Notes: generated by a model from the letters alone, not told the origin. A stretch of 64,000 nt of DNA from Tillus elongatus (GCA_964006375.1 OZ023267.1:21325739-21389738), one strand, 5' to 3'. Shown: positions 42,194 to 59,178, numbered from the stretch's first letter. A program made the numbers and translations.

Positions 42194-42664
42194 TTGTTTA
42201 CTTACTATTTGAACCTAGAATCACGAAGGGGTCTAGACAGCATTTTTAAAAAAGTCAACTTACAGCTAACATTTTCAACAACAAATACCTTAAAAAACTT
42301 GCTAGGTAACCCAAAAGACAAGGATAGCGCGGATAAAATGTCGGGAATTTATGAAATAAGTTGTAAAGATTGTAATCTCAAATACGTCGGACAAACAAAA
42401 AGATCGATTGGAATTAGATTCAAAGAACACATATCCCAATTACATTACGGTACTGTAGATAAGTCTGCCGTCGCCCGACATATTTGGGATAATAATCATT
42501 GCGTTGATATAGATAATCTGAAATTAATAAAAAATGTTAGAAAACCAGAACAGCTAAATGAGTTCGAAAGCGTATATATTGCGAAATATAGTTACAACAA
42601 AAAATGTATGAACACTTCACCAGCGCCAATTACGAGTCACCTGATCGGTTGCTTTGTTAAATAA
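42194..42664 (+). CDS. PLE-3 GIY-YIG endonuclease ORF (RT-less)
   Basis: An uninterrupted 156-residue frame holds the end of the PLE RT thumb (RRGLDSIFKKVNLQLTFSTT) and a GIY-YIG nuclease. The nuclease reads MSGIYEISCKDCNLKYVGQT, RFKEHI, ARHIWDNNH and FESVYIAKY. The GIY, YVG, catalytic Arg (in KRSIGIRF) and Glu (FESVY) are all visible. It is the only intact PLE nuclease in the window. Without RT it could act only in trans. Confidence 0.85.
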   Translation: MFTYYLNLESRRGLDSIFKKVNLQLTFSTTNTLKNLLGNPKDKDSADKMSGIYEISCKDCNLKYVGQTKRSIGIRFKEHISQLHYGTVDKSAVARHIWDNNHCVDIDNLKLIKNVRKPEQLNEFESVYIAKYSYNKKCMNTSPAPITSHLIGCFVK

Positions 42665-42948
42665 GATTCCCACGTTTTCGGCACGTTCTACCGATAACAT
42701 AAGTATACAATTATTGCCGCCAAAGGAATCGTTGTTAATTTAGCTGTCGTTGGACCTTCTCAAAACTATTACAGATGGACACTTTTTAAATAAAGCAGTA
42801 GTGATAGCGCAAAGACCTTGTCCGGCGATAAAAATACAATACACTGTGGAATTTGCCTACGACTAGTGTCCCATCACAGTTCGATCTCTTTAGCTGAGAT
42901 CCGGTAAATAAGTTGATGTTAGTTTTTTAATTATTTAGAATGTTTCAT

Positions 42949-42989
42949 CCTCTGATGGCGCTAACTTGGTTAGTGAAACGATGGCCAGG
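42949..42989 (+). ncRNA. Hammerhead-like motif in PLE-3 (core substitutions)
   Basis: CCT-CTGATGG, stem II GCTAAC/GTTAGT, GAAA, ACGATGGCC and AGG. A9 is G and the cleavage triplet is GCC rather than GTC, so self-cleavage is doubtful. Confidence 0.5.
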
Positions 42990-43620
42990 TCTTTTAAAAT
43001 GTGTTGTGGTGATTTGGGTTCTCCAAGTGTACTTATTACTACATGTAGAAAATAAATTGCTTATTTGTGAGTAAATTTTATAGTGAACTGTTCAGTTTAG
43101 CAATAAAATCGTCTATTTTGCGTATGCTTGTGATGAACACTGCGAAAATACCATCAAGACAACAAAACCATACTTTAGGAAAACACCCACTTTCACTTTC
43201 GTAATAAATGGAAATAGGTGATTGCTCATTGGCGTGCCTTGGGTTTGTTAAAAAATCATTGTTAAATAGAACATGTTTTGTTTAATATAAAGATTTGTAA
43301 AACTTAAATATTCTTTACGAACGTCTTCATTTATGTTATTTATTTTTACCAACTGTTCTAAATACATTAGAGTTCGTTTCATAGAAAATAAAGAGGTTAC
43401 ATTAAACGAAATGAAAACCTGCCTTTAGCCAAATTAACATATTTAATTTTAATATAAAATTAAAATGAATTTGATAATGAAAACTTTTTTGTTTGACGGG
43501 CAATCCTTTAAACTTATTTAGCAACGACTTCGCTAGCTTGTCAAACAAAAATGTTTTTCAGTATCAAATTCACTTGAATTGGAGTCCAAGGGATTCCACA
43601 ACGTCGATTTACGGGTTAAT

Positions 43621-44045
43621 GGTTTAGTATTTTTTAGCTACCAATCTGCACAATGCAACAATTTTATTCTACACAAATAGCCCGCTTTTATTTTTCAATT
43701 TTTAAAACGTAAATAGTTGAAATGGGCATCGGATAAACGCAAACTGTTCATACTGTCCCTGTGAATGAATTTTGGCAACGGTGGTTTGAGGTTCTAAAAA
43801 TAGCCTAGGGAGGAGAAGACAACAAAGACGGAGAATGTGGAATTTCTAGATCAGTCAGAATGAGTGGGAGACTCTTTCCTCTCTCCAGAGAATAATAAAC
43901 GCCGATGTTGGAGGCCGCTAAAACTGAACTACCCATTATGACTTCTCCTTTCCAAAGGATCTAAAGTACATTCATGTATGTAGTTATCTCCAGCATTGCT
44001 GTAAGCTGTAAACTATTTATTACTGTGCAAAATAAACAACGATAA
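43621..44045. other. Unassigned, possibly further PLE-2 5' region
   Basis: No motif recognised. Position next to PLE-2 suggests decayed element sequence. Confidence 0.35.
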
Positions 44046-44049
44046 TAGG

Positions 44050-44407
44050 TACTTATTAAGTGAAGATTAGAACTTGTGATGAGCATTGATAAACACACTT
44101 GGAGAACCCAAATCACCACAACACATGTAAAAAAAGCTGACGATCGTTTCACTAACCAGGTTAGCGTCATCGGGGAATGAATAATTCTAAATATCTTATA
44201 TCCACAACTCTATCGATATTCTTTTGCAAGTAGTCGGCCACGATTTAGGGAGGTTGAACGACACCAAAATTAACATATGTCGTTTGGCGGAAATATCTTT
44301 ATTATTTTATTATCTATCGGACGTGCCTCTGCCGGCATTTATTTTATAAAGTAATCTATCGGGGGGTGAAGCGAGGTTCATACATTTTTCATTATTCCTA
44401 TATTTAG

Positions 44408-44410
<3 letters not shown>
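44050..44410 (-). mobile_element. Penelope-like element PLE-4, 3' end only
   Basis: The minus strand has the PLE C-terminus AKYRNNEKCMNLASPPDR (44410-44330), a 3' UTR, a hammerhead-like motif (44136-44174) and the terminal TCTCCAAGTGTGTTTATCAA block. The 5' side stops at (TA)n. Confidence 0.75.
44136..44174 (-). ncRNA. Hammerhead-like motif in PLE-4 (U4 substituted)
   Basis: The minus strand reads CCGATGA instead of CTGATGA, with stem II, GAAA and GTC kept. The U4 change makes activity unlikely. Confidence 0.45.

Positions 44411-44503
<93 letters not shown>
44410..44503. repeat. (TA)n microsatellite within PLE coding sequence
   Basis: The tract starts exactly where PLE-3 encodes VYIAKY with gtatatattgc, so it probably grew from that short TA run. 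Confidence 0.85.
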
Positions 44504-44505
<2 letters not shown>

Positions 44506-44915
44506 CATATATTTCGTTTCGATGGTCTTCGACTTCCGTTTACCTGAAAACCCATGATACCTCCACTAAAAACACATAAGCGACCAATAAATCGATAGAC
44601 AGTTTCAGTACCCTTATGCCTCACTCATCAAATACTTTTAATCCGTTTAATACTGATATTCTAGTACCTGACACAATCACACTTACCAATTCCACTAATG
44701 ACACGGATAAGGACTCCTCACTACAAGCACTACAAAATTCAACGCGGCTGTCAGATCTCTTTCAGGTTTACGGTTGAATACATTGAGATCTTAAAGACGA
44801 TATCAAGCCAGATTTGGGGAGCAGGCAGATGAGGTCCTGTAATCGAACTACAAAAACCCAATCCGCCGATTTAAGAAGTGGACAGATTGAGGCCTTATAG
44901 TTCCTTTTATATTTT
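44504..44915. other. Unassigned
   Basis: One short open frame on the minus strand has no recognisable domain. Nothing else seen. Confidence 0.4.
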
Positions 44916-44919
44916 CTTA

Positions 44920-45425
44920 TATTAACACCCGGGATACTGTTTTGCTGGCCATATTGTTGGTCCTTTTTATTAACTAGTAATATGACTGGCGATATGTACT
45001 TAGAGTTGTTGGAAAACGCCATTGATCCAATGACTGAAATTATTGAGAATGATGAGCAATACCTCAAAGACCAGTTGATATATCAGCAGCATGGAGCTCC
45101 TCCACATTACGTTTTGCCTGTTCGACAATAGATCGACCACATATTTACAAATCGCAGGGTTGGGAGAAGGAGGTTCCAAAGAATGGCCCGCGCGATCGGC
45201 AGTTAGCACCCCTACATTTATTTTGTGGGATCACATAAAAAGAAACATTTATTCTATTCATCCCTATTCTTTACAAGATTTATGCCAGCGTATCGTAAAC
45301 GAATGTCGCCAGATCACTCCAGAAATGTTACAGAATGTGCGCCGACGTTTTGAACAAAGCTTGTTGTAAAGGAAGTTCAAGATGTTGTGAATAGTGTCCA
45401 TTTCATTTATCAGGGTGGTCAAATT
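44920..45425 (+). pseudogene. DUF4817-type mariner transposase, C-terminal part and end
   Basis: Frames read HIVGPFYLTSNMTGDMYLE, YQQHGAPPHYVLPVRQ and ILWDHIKRNIY, then LCQRIVNECRQITPEMLQNV and RRRFEQSLL. These match the second Asp region (QQDGAPPHY), the third acidic region and the C-terminus of DUF4817-group mariners. A mariner-style end cagggtggtcaaatttaag follows at about 45412. Stops and a frameshift disrupt it. Confidence 0.8.
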
Positions 45426-45596
45426 TAAGAACTGTAACGTGTGTGGTCATCTCCACCTAATGGGGTGTCGACAAGGGATAGTGCATATAAAACTAAAGAC
45501 TCTAAAGACAGAACACAACTGTATTTCATGTGAGGCAGTCACAAATGTTTTAGCTTTAGTGACATTAATATAGTAAAGTTCTTTTTTAGTAATGTA

Positions 45597-45699
<103 letters not shown>

Positions 45700-45889
45700 A
45701 GTCAGTGCCAGTTAATTTGTAAAATAAAAGAAATCTCATCCACGTTATTAAATAAGTGTTTGTTGTTTGATCTTCTATCCGAACCAGCGTGTAACTCAAT
45801 TAATTTAATACCAATACCACTCCGTCTCAATCGTTATCGAAACAATTTTTTTAAATATACAGCCCACTGAATTAGAAGGTGTGTATTAA

Positions 45890-46275
45890 ACACTTGTACT
45901 ATTTTATAGAGGCTGGTGGTCGAAACTTTAAATATTTGACAAACGTACATGTAAGTTTTTAATAACTGAATTCCTCACCCTTAAAAGTCAATTTCTCTGA
46001 ACCAGCTGCTTCAAATTTAACAAATACGGCACTGTCAAAAAGAAATTTACACCAGCTTTAAGATTATGTACCACTTGACCCCACCTCCTTGTTATTTAAG
46101 ATTTTAGGGGTGGTTTGCCCCATCGCTTAAGGGTTGGTGTTGCAATGTTGAAATTAAGCCTAAAAGCCCTCCCCGTTGAATGCAAAATTTACCTCTTTTA
46201 GCGATTTTCAACAAAACCACGATAAGTGCCCCAAAACCGGTCTGTTTTGTTTTCAAGTGGCCGCATTATAATAAT
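45890..46275 (+). mobile_element. DUF4817/mariner-like 3' end
   Basis: The + strand reads IEAGGRNFKYLT near 45912, the transposase C-terminal signature. It continues into an end with ccggtctgttttgttttcaa, which is related to the TIR of the element at 17961. Confidence 0.65.
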
Positions 46276-46864
46276 TGAACATAGCTGACCAAAATACTCG
46301 TTTCGATTTTAACTTAGGTACCTATTTTAGGGGCAATTTAGTACGCTTAAGGTTTTAATTTTAACAAATTAAATTAAATTCAACATATTGCTCTGGCAGT
46401 AACTACAAGGGCTGCAAAATTGGGTAACCTAGTATGCTGATAAGTAATTTCCATCTCGCTGCGTTTATGTTGTTTCTAGGTATTTTAATTACTGAATAAG
46501 TAGTTATGGTTTATTTAGCTTTGCAAGTCGCTGGCGTATTTCACCTGTCGTAACCTATAACTTATTGTCATATTCAGAAATGCTAACATTAAAATTAAAT
46601 AATTAAATTAGAATGCAGTTCACTCTTAGGGGCAACATCTTTTAATTATTTAGAATCCGGCACACTGAAGTGTGTAATTAGTTAATATAAAGGTTAAACC
46701 TATCTTCGTCGGAAACTTTCCAGACTGTTAAATAGACAACTAAATCGACATCGTTATTTTTTAATTAAGTTGTTAAATAACGGTTTCTTTTAATTGTTAG
46801 CGACCTGCTACTCGAAGAAACCGTACGTGTAATCCCCGAATCTGACCGCCTTATCGTATCTAAA
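46276..46864. other. Unassigned AT-rich DNA
   Basis: No gene or repeat family recognised. Confidence 0.45.
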
Positions 46865-46905
46865 TGTACACTTGGAGAACCCAAATCACCACAACACATC
46901 TTTTT

Positions 46906-46946
46906 AATGACGATCGTTTCACTAACAAAGTTAGCATCATCAGATA
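46906..46946 (-). ncRNA. Hammerhead-ribozyme candidate, intact core (minus)
   Basis: The minus strand has CTGATGA, one extra T, stem II GCTAAC-TTT-GTTAGT, GAAA, stem III ACG-AT-CGT and cleavage base C. Stem I pairing next to the core is weak (AT/AT). Confidence 0.6.
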
Positions 46947-46991
46947 ATGAAAAATTCGAACTACTTTCATCTACAGCACCAATTTTTTCAT

Positions 46992-47032
46992 TATCTGATG
47001 ACGCTAACTTTGTTAGTGAAACGATCGTCACG
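46992..47032 (+). ncRNA. Hammerhead-ribozyme candidate, intact core (plus)
   Basis: The plus strand has CTGATGA, one extra C, GCTAAC-TTT-GTTAGT, GAAA, ACG-AT-CGT and C. Stem I is distal, through U-rich and A-rich flanks. Confidence 0.6.
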
Positions 47033-47100
47033 TCTTTAAAAAGATTTGTTGTGGTGATTTGAGTTCTCCAAGGGTACTTATCAGTGTTCATCACAGGTTC

Positions 47101-47800
47101 CAGTTTTCACTTTTTTAATTACCTAGCTGCAAAGATTCCTCGAAACATTACGTTAATCACTTCTCTTTCCGCATGTCAAATGGTAATATGAAATTCTGAT
47201 GATTTGTGTTTCCGGTAATCCGCGGAAACTTCCAAAAAAATCCAAATCACCAGCTTTTTTTATTTGTTTCTTGAAATTATATTATTATTATTCATATGAG
47301 TAAGGATTCAAAACGGGTGAAATAAATGTTGTTGCATCTTCTAGTTAACGGCAAAAATGTGGTCACTGGAAAGCTCTTTGACATTTCAAGAAGCTGGTCA
47401 GAACCAAGATTTATAGCGATAATTGAAAAAACTTGTTATGGAGAATATAGCATCACATAGAATCTTGGCAATTGCTTCGTGCCAGTTTCAAAATGATGTT
47501 TTGAGTCCCGCTATTTCATACGTTTTGTGATTGAAGAGACAAATTCATTAATCAGCCGTTTTCTTTCTGTGCGTTTATATTGTAGAATTTTGAAATTTGG
47601 TGTCTTTGTTAGTTAGTAGTATAATATAAACATTCGTCAGCCTAATGCGTTATTATCTGCCATATATACCACTTACTGCTTATCTGAGTAAAGCACAGGA
47701 AGACATGATGACATTCTGCAAAGTGAAAGTAAATGAATAAAGATCGGTGATTTGCGGTAATGGTTTGAGATGCCGCAGTCATTAAAATAAGTTTTAAAAA
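47101..47800. other. Unassigned AT-rich DNA
   Basis: No gene or known repeat recognised. Confidence 0.45.
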
Positions 47801-47804
47801 GTGT

Positions 47805-48995
<1,191 letters not shown>

Positions 48996-49440
48996 AAAAT
49001 TCACACCTTAGGTACGCATTGTACAAGACAAAATATCAAAGTTAATCATTTATATGCAAAGCTAAGTAAAAATGAGACGACGACTCTGGAATACGTCTCG
49101 CAAAGTTTTAATTATTTCTAGTAAGCAAATGTCAAAAGCACTATACATTTAAAATAACCATTACAAATCATATAAATCAACAGGGGGTGAAAGAGCGAAA
49201 CAGCAAGCCACCTCGCGGTGGTTAACCATGTTGGAAAAGTGGAGAGTGGCAGTTGTAAGCTGCAAATCAACCCAGGCAGAGCTACCGCCCCCGCATCCAG
49301 GCGCATTGTGCTTGCTCGATGTTCGCTAGCACCACCGGTCTTCGTTAAATCTCTCTTACCTTTAGAGTCATTATCATAAGGATGCAGGGTACTTTAAAAA
49401 CGCTCAGCAGTTGTTTTAGTCTTAATCTTTCTACGAAAGG
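48996..49440. other. Unassigned, partly GC-richer
   Basis: Bases 49180-49340 are GC-richer than the surroundings but encode nothing I recognise. Confidence 0.4.
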
Positions 49441-49443
49441 TCT

Positions 49444-50215
49444 GGACGCCGCAAGTGTGTTATGGTAGCGAATATACATAAAATTATTTCATATAACGGA
49501 AAATAACAAAATAGTTAGATTCGAAAATGGAAATTTGTTTGCGAACATTTTTTTTTCCTTCAGAAAATCAGTTTGATTATCTTGAATAGCGAGCCTATAC
49601 AAGGGATTAACGAAAGGAAACTAATACATTTGGCGGCTACCCTTTGTAATTTCTAAGCTATAAAAGTTCGTTAGCCAGCTTATTGTTTGAAAATGTACAA
49701 AAATAAACTTAGAATGTTTCCGAGAAAACTGTGTTCCCTGCCAACAAACCTTAGGTTAATAGCAAATTGAGTTATTGAAATTTGAAACTTTAATGAAAAT
49801 TCGCTACCAAAACGCAGTTACTGCTTTTAGATTTGTTTCTTACAAACATGCACATATATAGATAAAAAATGCAAAGATGCAATAATATAAGGGTGTTTGA
49901 ATTTTTTTATGTATCACCAACGAATTATGGGCCACCCTGTCATTGTCAAAATAATTTGATAAGATGCAGCTCGAGACACCCTATAATTAACGTATATAAC
50001 CTTTTCTTGTATCTCGTATAATAACAATTATATTGAGCTTTACCGTAGAAATGCGTCACCCTGTATATATGTTAACAGATAAAAACTGAAATTGAGCTTA
50101 AATATGGATTCTAGGGGGCCTAGTTGGCGCTCGTTTGATGAGATCTTTTTTTTAATTCAAAAGTCGCGGTCCCCTCATAACGAATTTTATCTATGAAAAT
50201 TAGCTAAAAATTATA
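49444..50215 (-). repeat. HINE-like long form without an expanded (TA)n
   Basis: A unit bounded by inverted terminal blocks (49444-49824) is followed by the internal block. Then comes CGTCACCCTGTATATATGTT, a very short TA run, in place of a long (TA)n, then the TAGGGGGCCTAGTTGGCGCT leader to about 50215. Confidence 0.72.
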
Positions 50216-50908
<693 letters not shown>

Positions 50909-51005
50909 TACCCTTAGTTGAATTCTTAGATAAGTTTATTGATTTATTAGAACTGCTCCATAGATCTCTACAAGATATCGGAAATAGTCAAAATACAAAA
51001 AGCCT

Positions 51006-51727
<722 letters not shown>

Positions 51728-52075
51728 AACAGCTTATCATTGCTAAAATTTAAAATTAAAATATTCGTCCACAGAATAAAGAGAATGCTCTCTAAAAAAT
51801 GATTTTAAACAAGCTTAGTTGTAATGCAATAAACCGGTCTTTCCAAAATAAAAAATTTGTATTTTCGAAACTTATAATCTTCAGTCAAAAATATAATAGC
51901 GTAGCTCAGAGCAAACCATATGGTACATATTTGAAAGTAAGTTTATTTATATTGGAATAATTTCTAGTGTAATTTTTTATATTGTACATAATTTTTTCAG
52001 TTGTAAATAAAACCTCTTGCTAATAACCCTTGGATGAAACACATTTTTTATTAAAAAAATGTATAGGTATACATT
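51728..52075. other. Unassigned AT-rich spacer
   Basis: Nothing recognised. Confidence 0.45.
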
Positions 52076-52113
52076 TTTATGAAAATTCGCTACCACAATG
52101 TACTTGCTGGGTT
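52076..52113 (+). repeat. Isolated HINE-like 3' terminus
   Basis: ATGAAAATTCGCTACCACAA then TGTACTTGCTGGGTTCG, a decayed terminal hairpin. The next copy starts within a few bases in the same orientation. Confidence 0.6.
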
Positions 52114-52240
52114 CGCCCTTTTTTTGTAAATTTTCTGAAAAATAAATTCACTACTAAGGAGATCCAGACTTTTGAATTTTGAAAAAATTTCTTCAAATGA
52201 GCCCGAACTAGGCCCGATCAGTTTCAATTTATGTATATAC

Positions 52241-52376
<136 letters not shown>

Positions 52377-53084
52377 GAGTGTGTGTATGTATGTATCACA
52401 CCGATAACTCAAAAAATAATGAGCAGAGTTTTATCAAATTTGACACGTACCTTCCTTTTGTAAGTGGCTTGGATAAGTTCGCTAGCTAGGAAAATCGGCC
52501 CAGGTTTTACCGGACAATTTTGTATTTTCTCTCGGAAAAAAATTATATTTTCGGAAATAACAAGGTAAGGGCAACCAAATCTGGTACTCCTATTTGTATA
52601 ATAAAGAGCGAACCAAAATTTAGATCTGTAGGTTTAAAGACAAAAAAGTTAAAGGCATTAAAAAGATTAGGTTTTCCTCAAAACGTCAAAGTCTCGATTT
52701 TAAACGTCAAAATGGGCAACATTTAGGAAAAGAACAAATACGGGTTATGTAAACAAAATGTCGCAAACTGCAAACCCGTAAGTTTCAGTTTCAATCGTCA
52801 TTCTCCTTCATTTTACTAAAATATTTTCAGAAAATTCATTTCAAGTGGACCCTTTCCCTGATGCTTTGGCAGTAGTTTTAGTTAACTTTATGGTTCAACG
52901 GTCTATAATTTTTACCCAATTTTCGTAGAAAAAATTCCTCAACGAGGAGACTGCGACTTTTGAATTTTTAAAAAAGATTTCTTCAACTGAGTGCAAACTA
53001 GGCCCTCTAGAATCCATATCGGGTTTTAGTTTCAATTTTTATCTGTTTACATGTATACAGGGTGACGCATTTCTACGGTAAAGC

Positions 53085-53323
53085 TCAATATAATTATAAG
53101 TACACTTGGAGAACCCAAATCACCACAACACATTTTAAAAGACTTGACGATCGTTTCACTAACCAAGTTAGCGTCATCAGAGGATGAAACATTCTAAATA
53201 CTTAAAAACTAATACCAGCTTATATACCGGATCTTAGGTAAATGTGTTGTGGTGATTTGGGTTTTCCAAGTGTACTTATCAGTGCTCATCACAGGTTCCA
53301 ATCTTCACTTGGTCAATATAATT
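53085..53323 (-). mobile_element. 217-bp hammerhead-bearing mini-element with 11-bp TSD
   Basis: tcaatataatt at 53085-53095 and 53313-53323 brackets bases 53096-53312. The uninterrupted HINE-like sequence exists at 50020-50050, confirming the insertion. The insert has inverted ends (GTACACTTGGAGAACCCAAA and its counterpart), an intact-core hammerhead on the minus strand and the outer terminus GGTTCCAATCTTCACTTGG. It has no ORF. Confidence 0.85.
53143..53183 (-). ncRNA. Hammerhead-ribozyme candidate, intact core
   Basis: The minus strand has CCT-CTGATGA, an extra C, GCTAAC-TTG-GTTAGT, GAAA, ACG-AT-CGT, C, then AAG. Core, stem II and stem III are complete, and stem I is partly paired. Confidence 0.62.
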
Positions 53324-53825
53324 GTTATTATACAAGATACAAGAAAAAAATTTATACGTTAATTATAGGGTGTCTTAGGCTGCATCTTATAAAATCATTT
53401 TGATAATCACAGCATGGCCCATAAATCGTTGGGGATAATTACATTTTTTTCGAACATCCCTTATATTATAGCATTTTCGCATTTTATATGATGCATGTTT
53501 GTGAGAAAAAATTCGCAGTAAGTGCGTTTTGGTAGCGAATTTTTATTAAATGCTTCAAAATTCAATAACTCAATTTGCTATTAACCTGAGGTTCGTTAGC
53601 TAAGTAACCAGTTTTGTCGGAAACATTTTACATTTTAAGTTTATTTTCGGACAATTTTTGTAAATTTTTAAACAGTAAGTTATTTTGATAAAATAGGGTA
53701 CATTGTTTCTACTATAAAGGTTATACGGGGCAACCAAATTGATGTCTGCTTGCATTAAAGAGACATATTTACTATTAAAAATATTTTTATGAAAATTCAC
53801 TTCTATAACCCACTTGCTGCGTCCA

Positions 53826-54400
53826 AACTTTTTAGTGAATTTTCGTAGAAAAAATTCACTAATGGGGAAAACCCCACTTTTGAATTTTGAAAACATTTTT
53901 GCAAATGAGCGCGAACTAGAACCCATAGCCGGGGTCAGTTTCAATTTTTATATGTTTATATATATATATAATATATTCTAGTGCCAGATTTTGATAAAAT
54001 TTGGCATGTATCTTCCTTTTGTAAGTGGATTGGATAAGTTCGTTAGTGAGGAAAATCTGACGAGGTTTTCCGGGAAAATTATGAGTTTTCATTAAAAAAA
54101 AATTATTTCAAAAAATAATGGGCCGATTTTAATAAAATTTGGCATGTGCCTTTCTTTTGTAAATGGCTTAGATAGATAAGTTCGTTAATCAGGAAAATCG
54201 GACGAGGTTTTATGGGAAAATTTAGAGTTTTCATTAGAAAAAAAAATATCTCAAAAAATAATGGGCTGATTTTGATAAAATTTGGCGTGTACGTTTCCTT
54301 TGTAAATGGCTTGGATAAGGCAGGAAAATCAGACAAGGTTTTTCGGAAAATTTATGAGTTTTCATTAGAAAAATTTTTTTATCTCAAAAAATAAAAAAAT
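53826..54400 (+). repeat. HINE-like repeat joined head-to-tail to the previous copy
   Basis: TTTTTAGTGAATTTTCGTAG starts about 10 bp after the hairpin of the copy ending at 53823. It has only a short (TA) run (53957-53970) and two to three units near the 141-bp period (marks 54109, 54252, 54385). The 3' hairpin is missing because the next copy, in inverse orientation, starts at 54405. Confidence 0.8.
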
Positions 54401-54404
54401 CTCG

Positions 54405-56121
<1,717 letters not shown>

Positions 56122-56123
56122 AA

Positions 56124-56224
56124 GCTATGATAACGAAATTTGGTAAAAAAAAAAGTTATAATAAAATATTTTGTGCCAGATAATTTCTATGAAATTTCAC
56201 TTCCATAACGCACTTGCTGCGTCC
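56124..56224 (+). repeat. HINE-like 3' end fragment, tail-to-tail
   Basis: TGTGCCAGATAATTTCTATG, then ACTTCCATAACGCACTTGCT and GCGTCC, directly after the minus-strand copy. Bases 56225-56590 are unassigned. Confidence 0.75.
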
Positions 56225-56596
56225 AGAGATTTTCTATATTGTATTTGTCATGCACTATAGGAAATAACATTTATAATCTGTTTCTGGTGAAACTTTTCCG
56301 CTCAACATAGATATTGATTGTCAAAGTTATTTCCGCATAGAATATTGAAATTATGTTATAGGTTATTAAGTAGCACAGAACCTACGTAATAAAATTTTCC
56401 CTTGGCGACTGCACTTCTGACAATGTCATTAATGCAGTCTCCCAGTAACTAATTATGGCGATTAATTCTCGAAGCACCTTGCATATCGGCGTAATTTTCC
56501 ACAAAGCGTCAAATATCAAGTGGTACATACAAGGCCAGAGGGATCCTTCGTGACGTCAAGTAAGCGCCCCGATGATTCAAAAGAGATAAAAAGTCT

Positions 56597-57592
<996 letters not shown>

Positions 57593-57610
57593 ATAAAATC
57601 TAAAAAGTCT

Positions 57611-58941
<1,331 letters not shown>

Positions 58942-59138
58942 AAAAGCAACTCTGACAGTGGCGTAAATAACAACTATTGCTCTGGGATGGTGTGGAAATA
59001 CTTGGTCACAGCTGTAATACCAAAATCATTACGAAGTAAATTAAATATATGAGAATATTTAGTGAAGATTGGAATTTGTTATGAGCACTGATAAGTACAC
59101 TTGGAGAGCCCAAATCACCACAACACGTTTTTTAAAGA

Positions 59139-59178
59139 CCTGACGATCGTTTCACAACAAAGTTAGCGTCATCAGAGT
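59139..59178 (-). ncRNA. Hammerhead-like motif in PLE-7
   Basis: The minus strand has CTGATGA, GAAA, ACGATCGT, C and AGG, all present. Stem II has lost one base on its 3' arm (GTTGT), which weakens it. Confidence 0.5.

Larger units (their letters stand above)
42081..43047 (+). mobile_element. Penelope-like element PLE-3 with 8-bp TSD
   Basis: tacatgta at 42081-42088 and 43040-43047 brackets a 951-bp insert inside PLE-2. The insert starts CTAAGTGAAGATTGGAACCT, has an open GIY-YIG frame, a 3' UTR, and a hammerhead-like motif, and ends CTCCAAGTGTACTTATTAC. The two ends are inverted relative to each other. The RT domain is absent. Confidence 0.8.
41950..43620 (-). mobile_element. Penelope-like element PLE-2 (minus), split by PLE-3
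   Basis: Bases 41950-42088 read (minus) LVTKN...LNFCVKRLV, matching the SYIPND/TFAQK region of PLE-1. Bases 43040-43440 read YLEQLVKINNINEDVRKEYL and QGTPMSNHL, matching PLE-7. The two parts become continuous once PLE-3 and one target duplication are removed. A 31-bp inverted repeat (43467-43497 and 43540-43571) lies in the 5' part. Decayed. Confidence 0.72.
46865..47100. mobile_element. Inverted pair of Penelope ends with two hammerhead motifs
   Basis: Two PLE ends face each other. GTACACTTGGAGAACCCAAA starts the left half, and the right half is its near reverse complement ending TTCTCCAAGGGTACTTATCA. Each half carries an intact-core hammerhead motif, one per strand, with about 45 bp between them. 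Confidence 0.8.

Noticed and set aside
53096..53312. Reading the repeated PLE ends as a CRISPR-like or tRNA array
   Set aside because: Copies are scattered, inverted and flanked by TSDs in a eukaryotic genome; they fit mobile-element ends.
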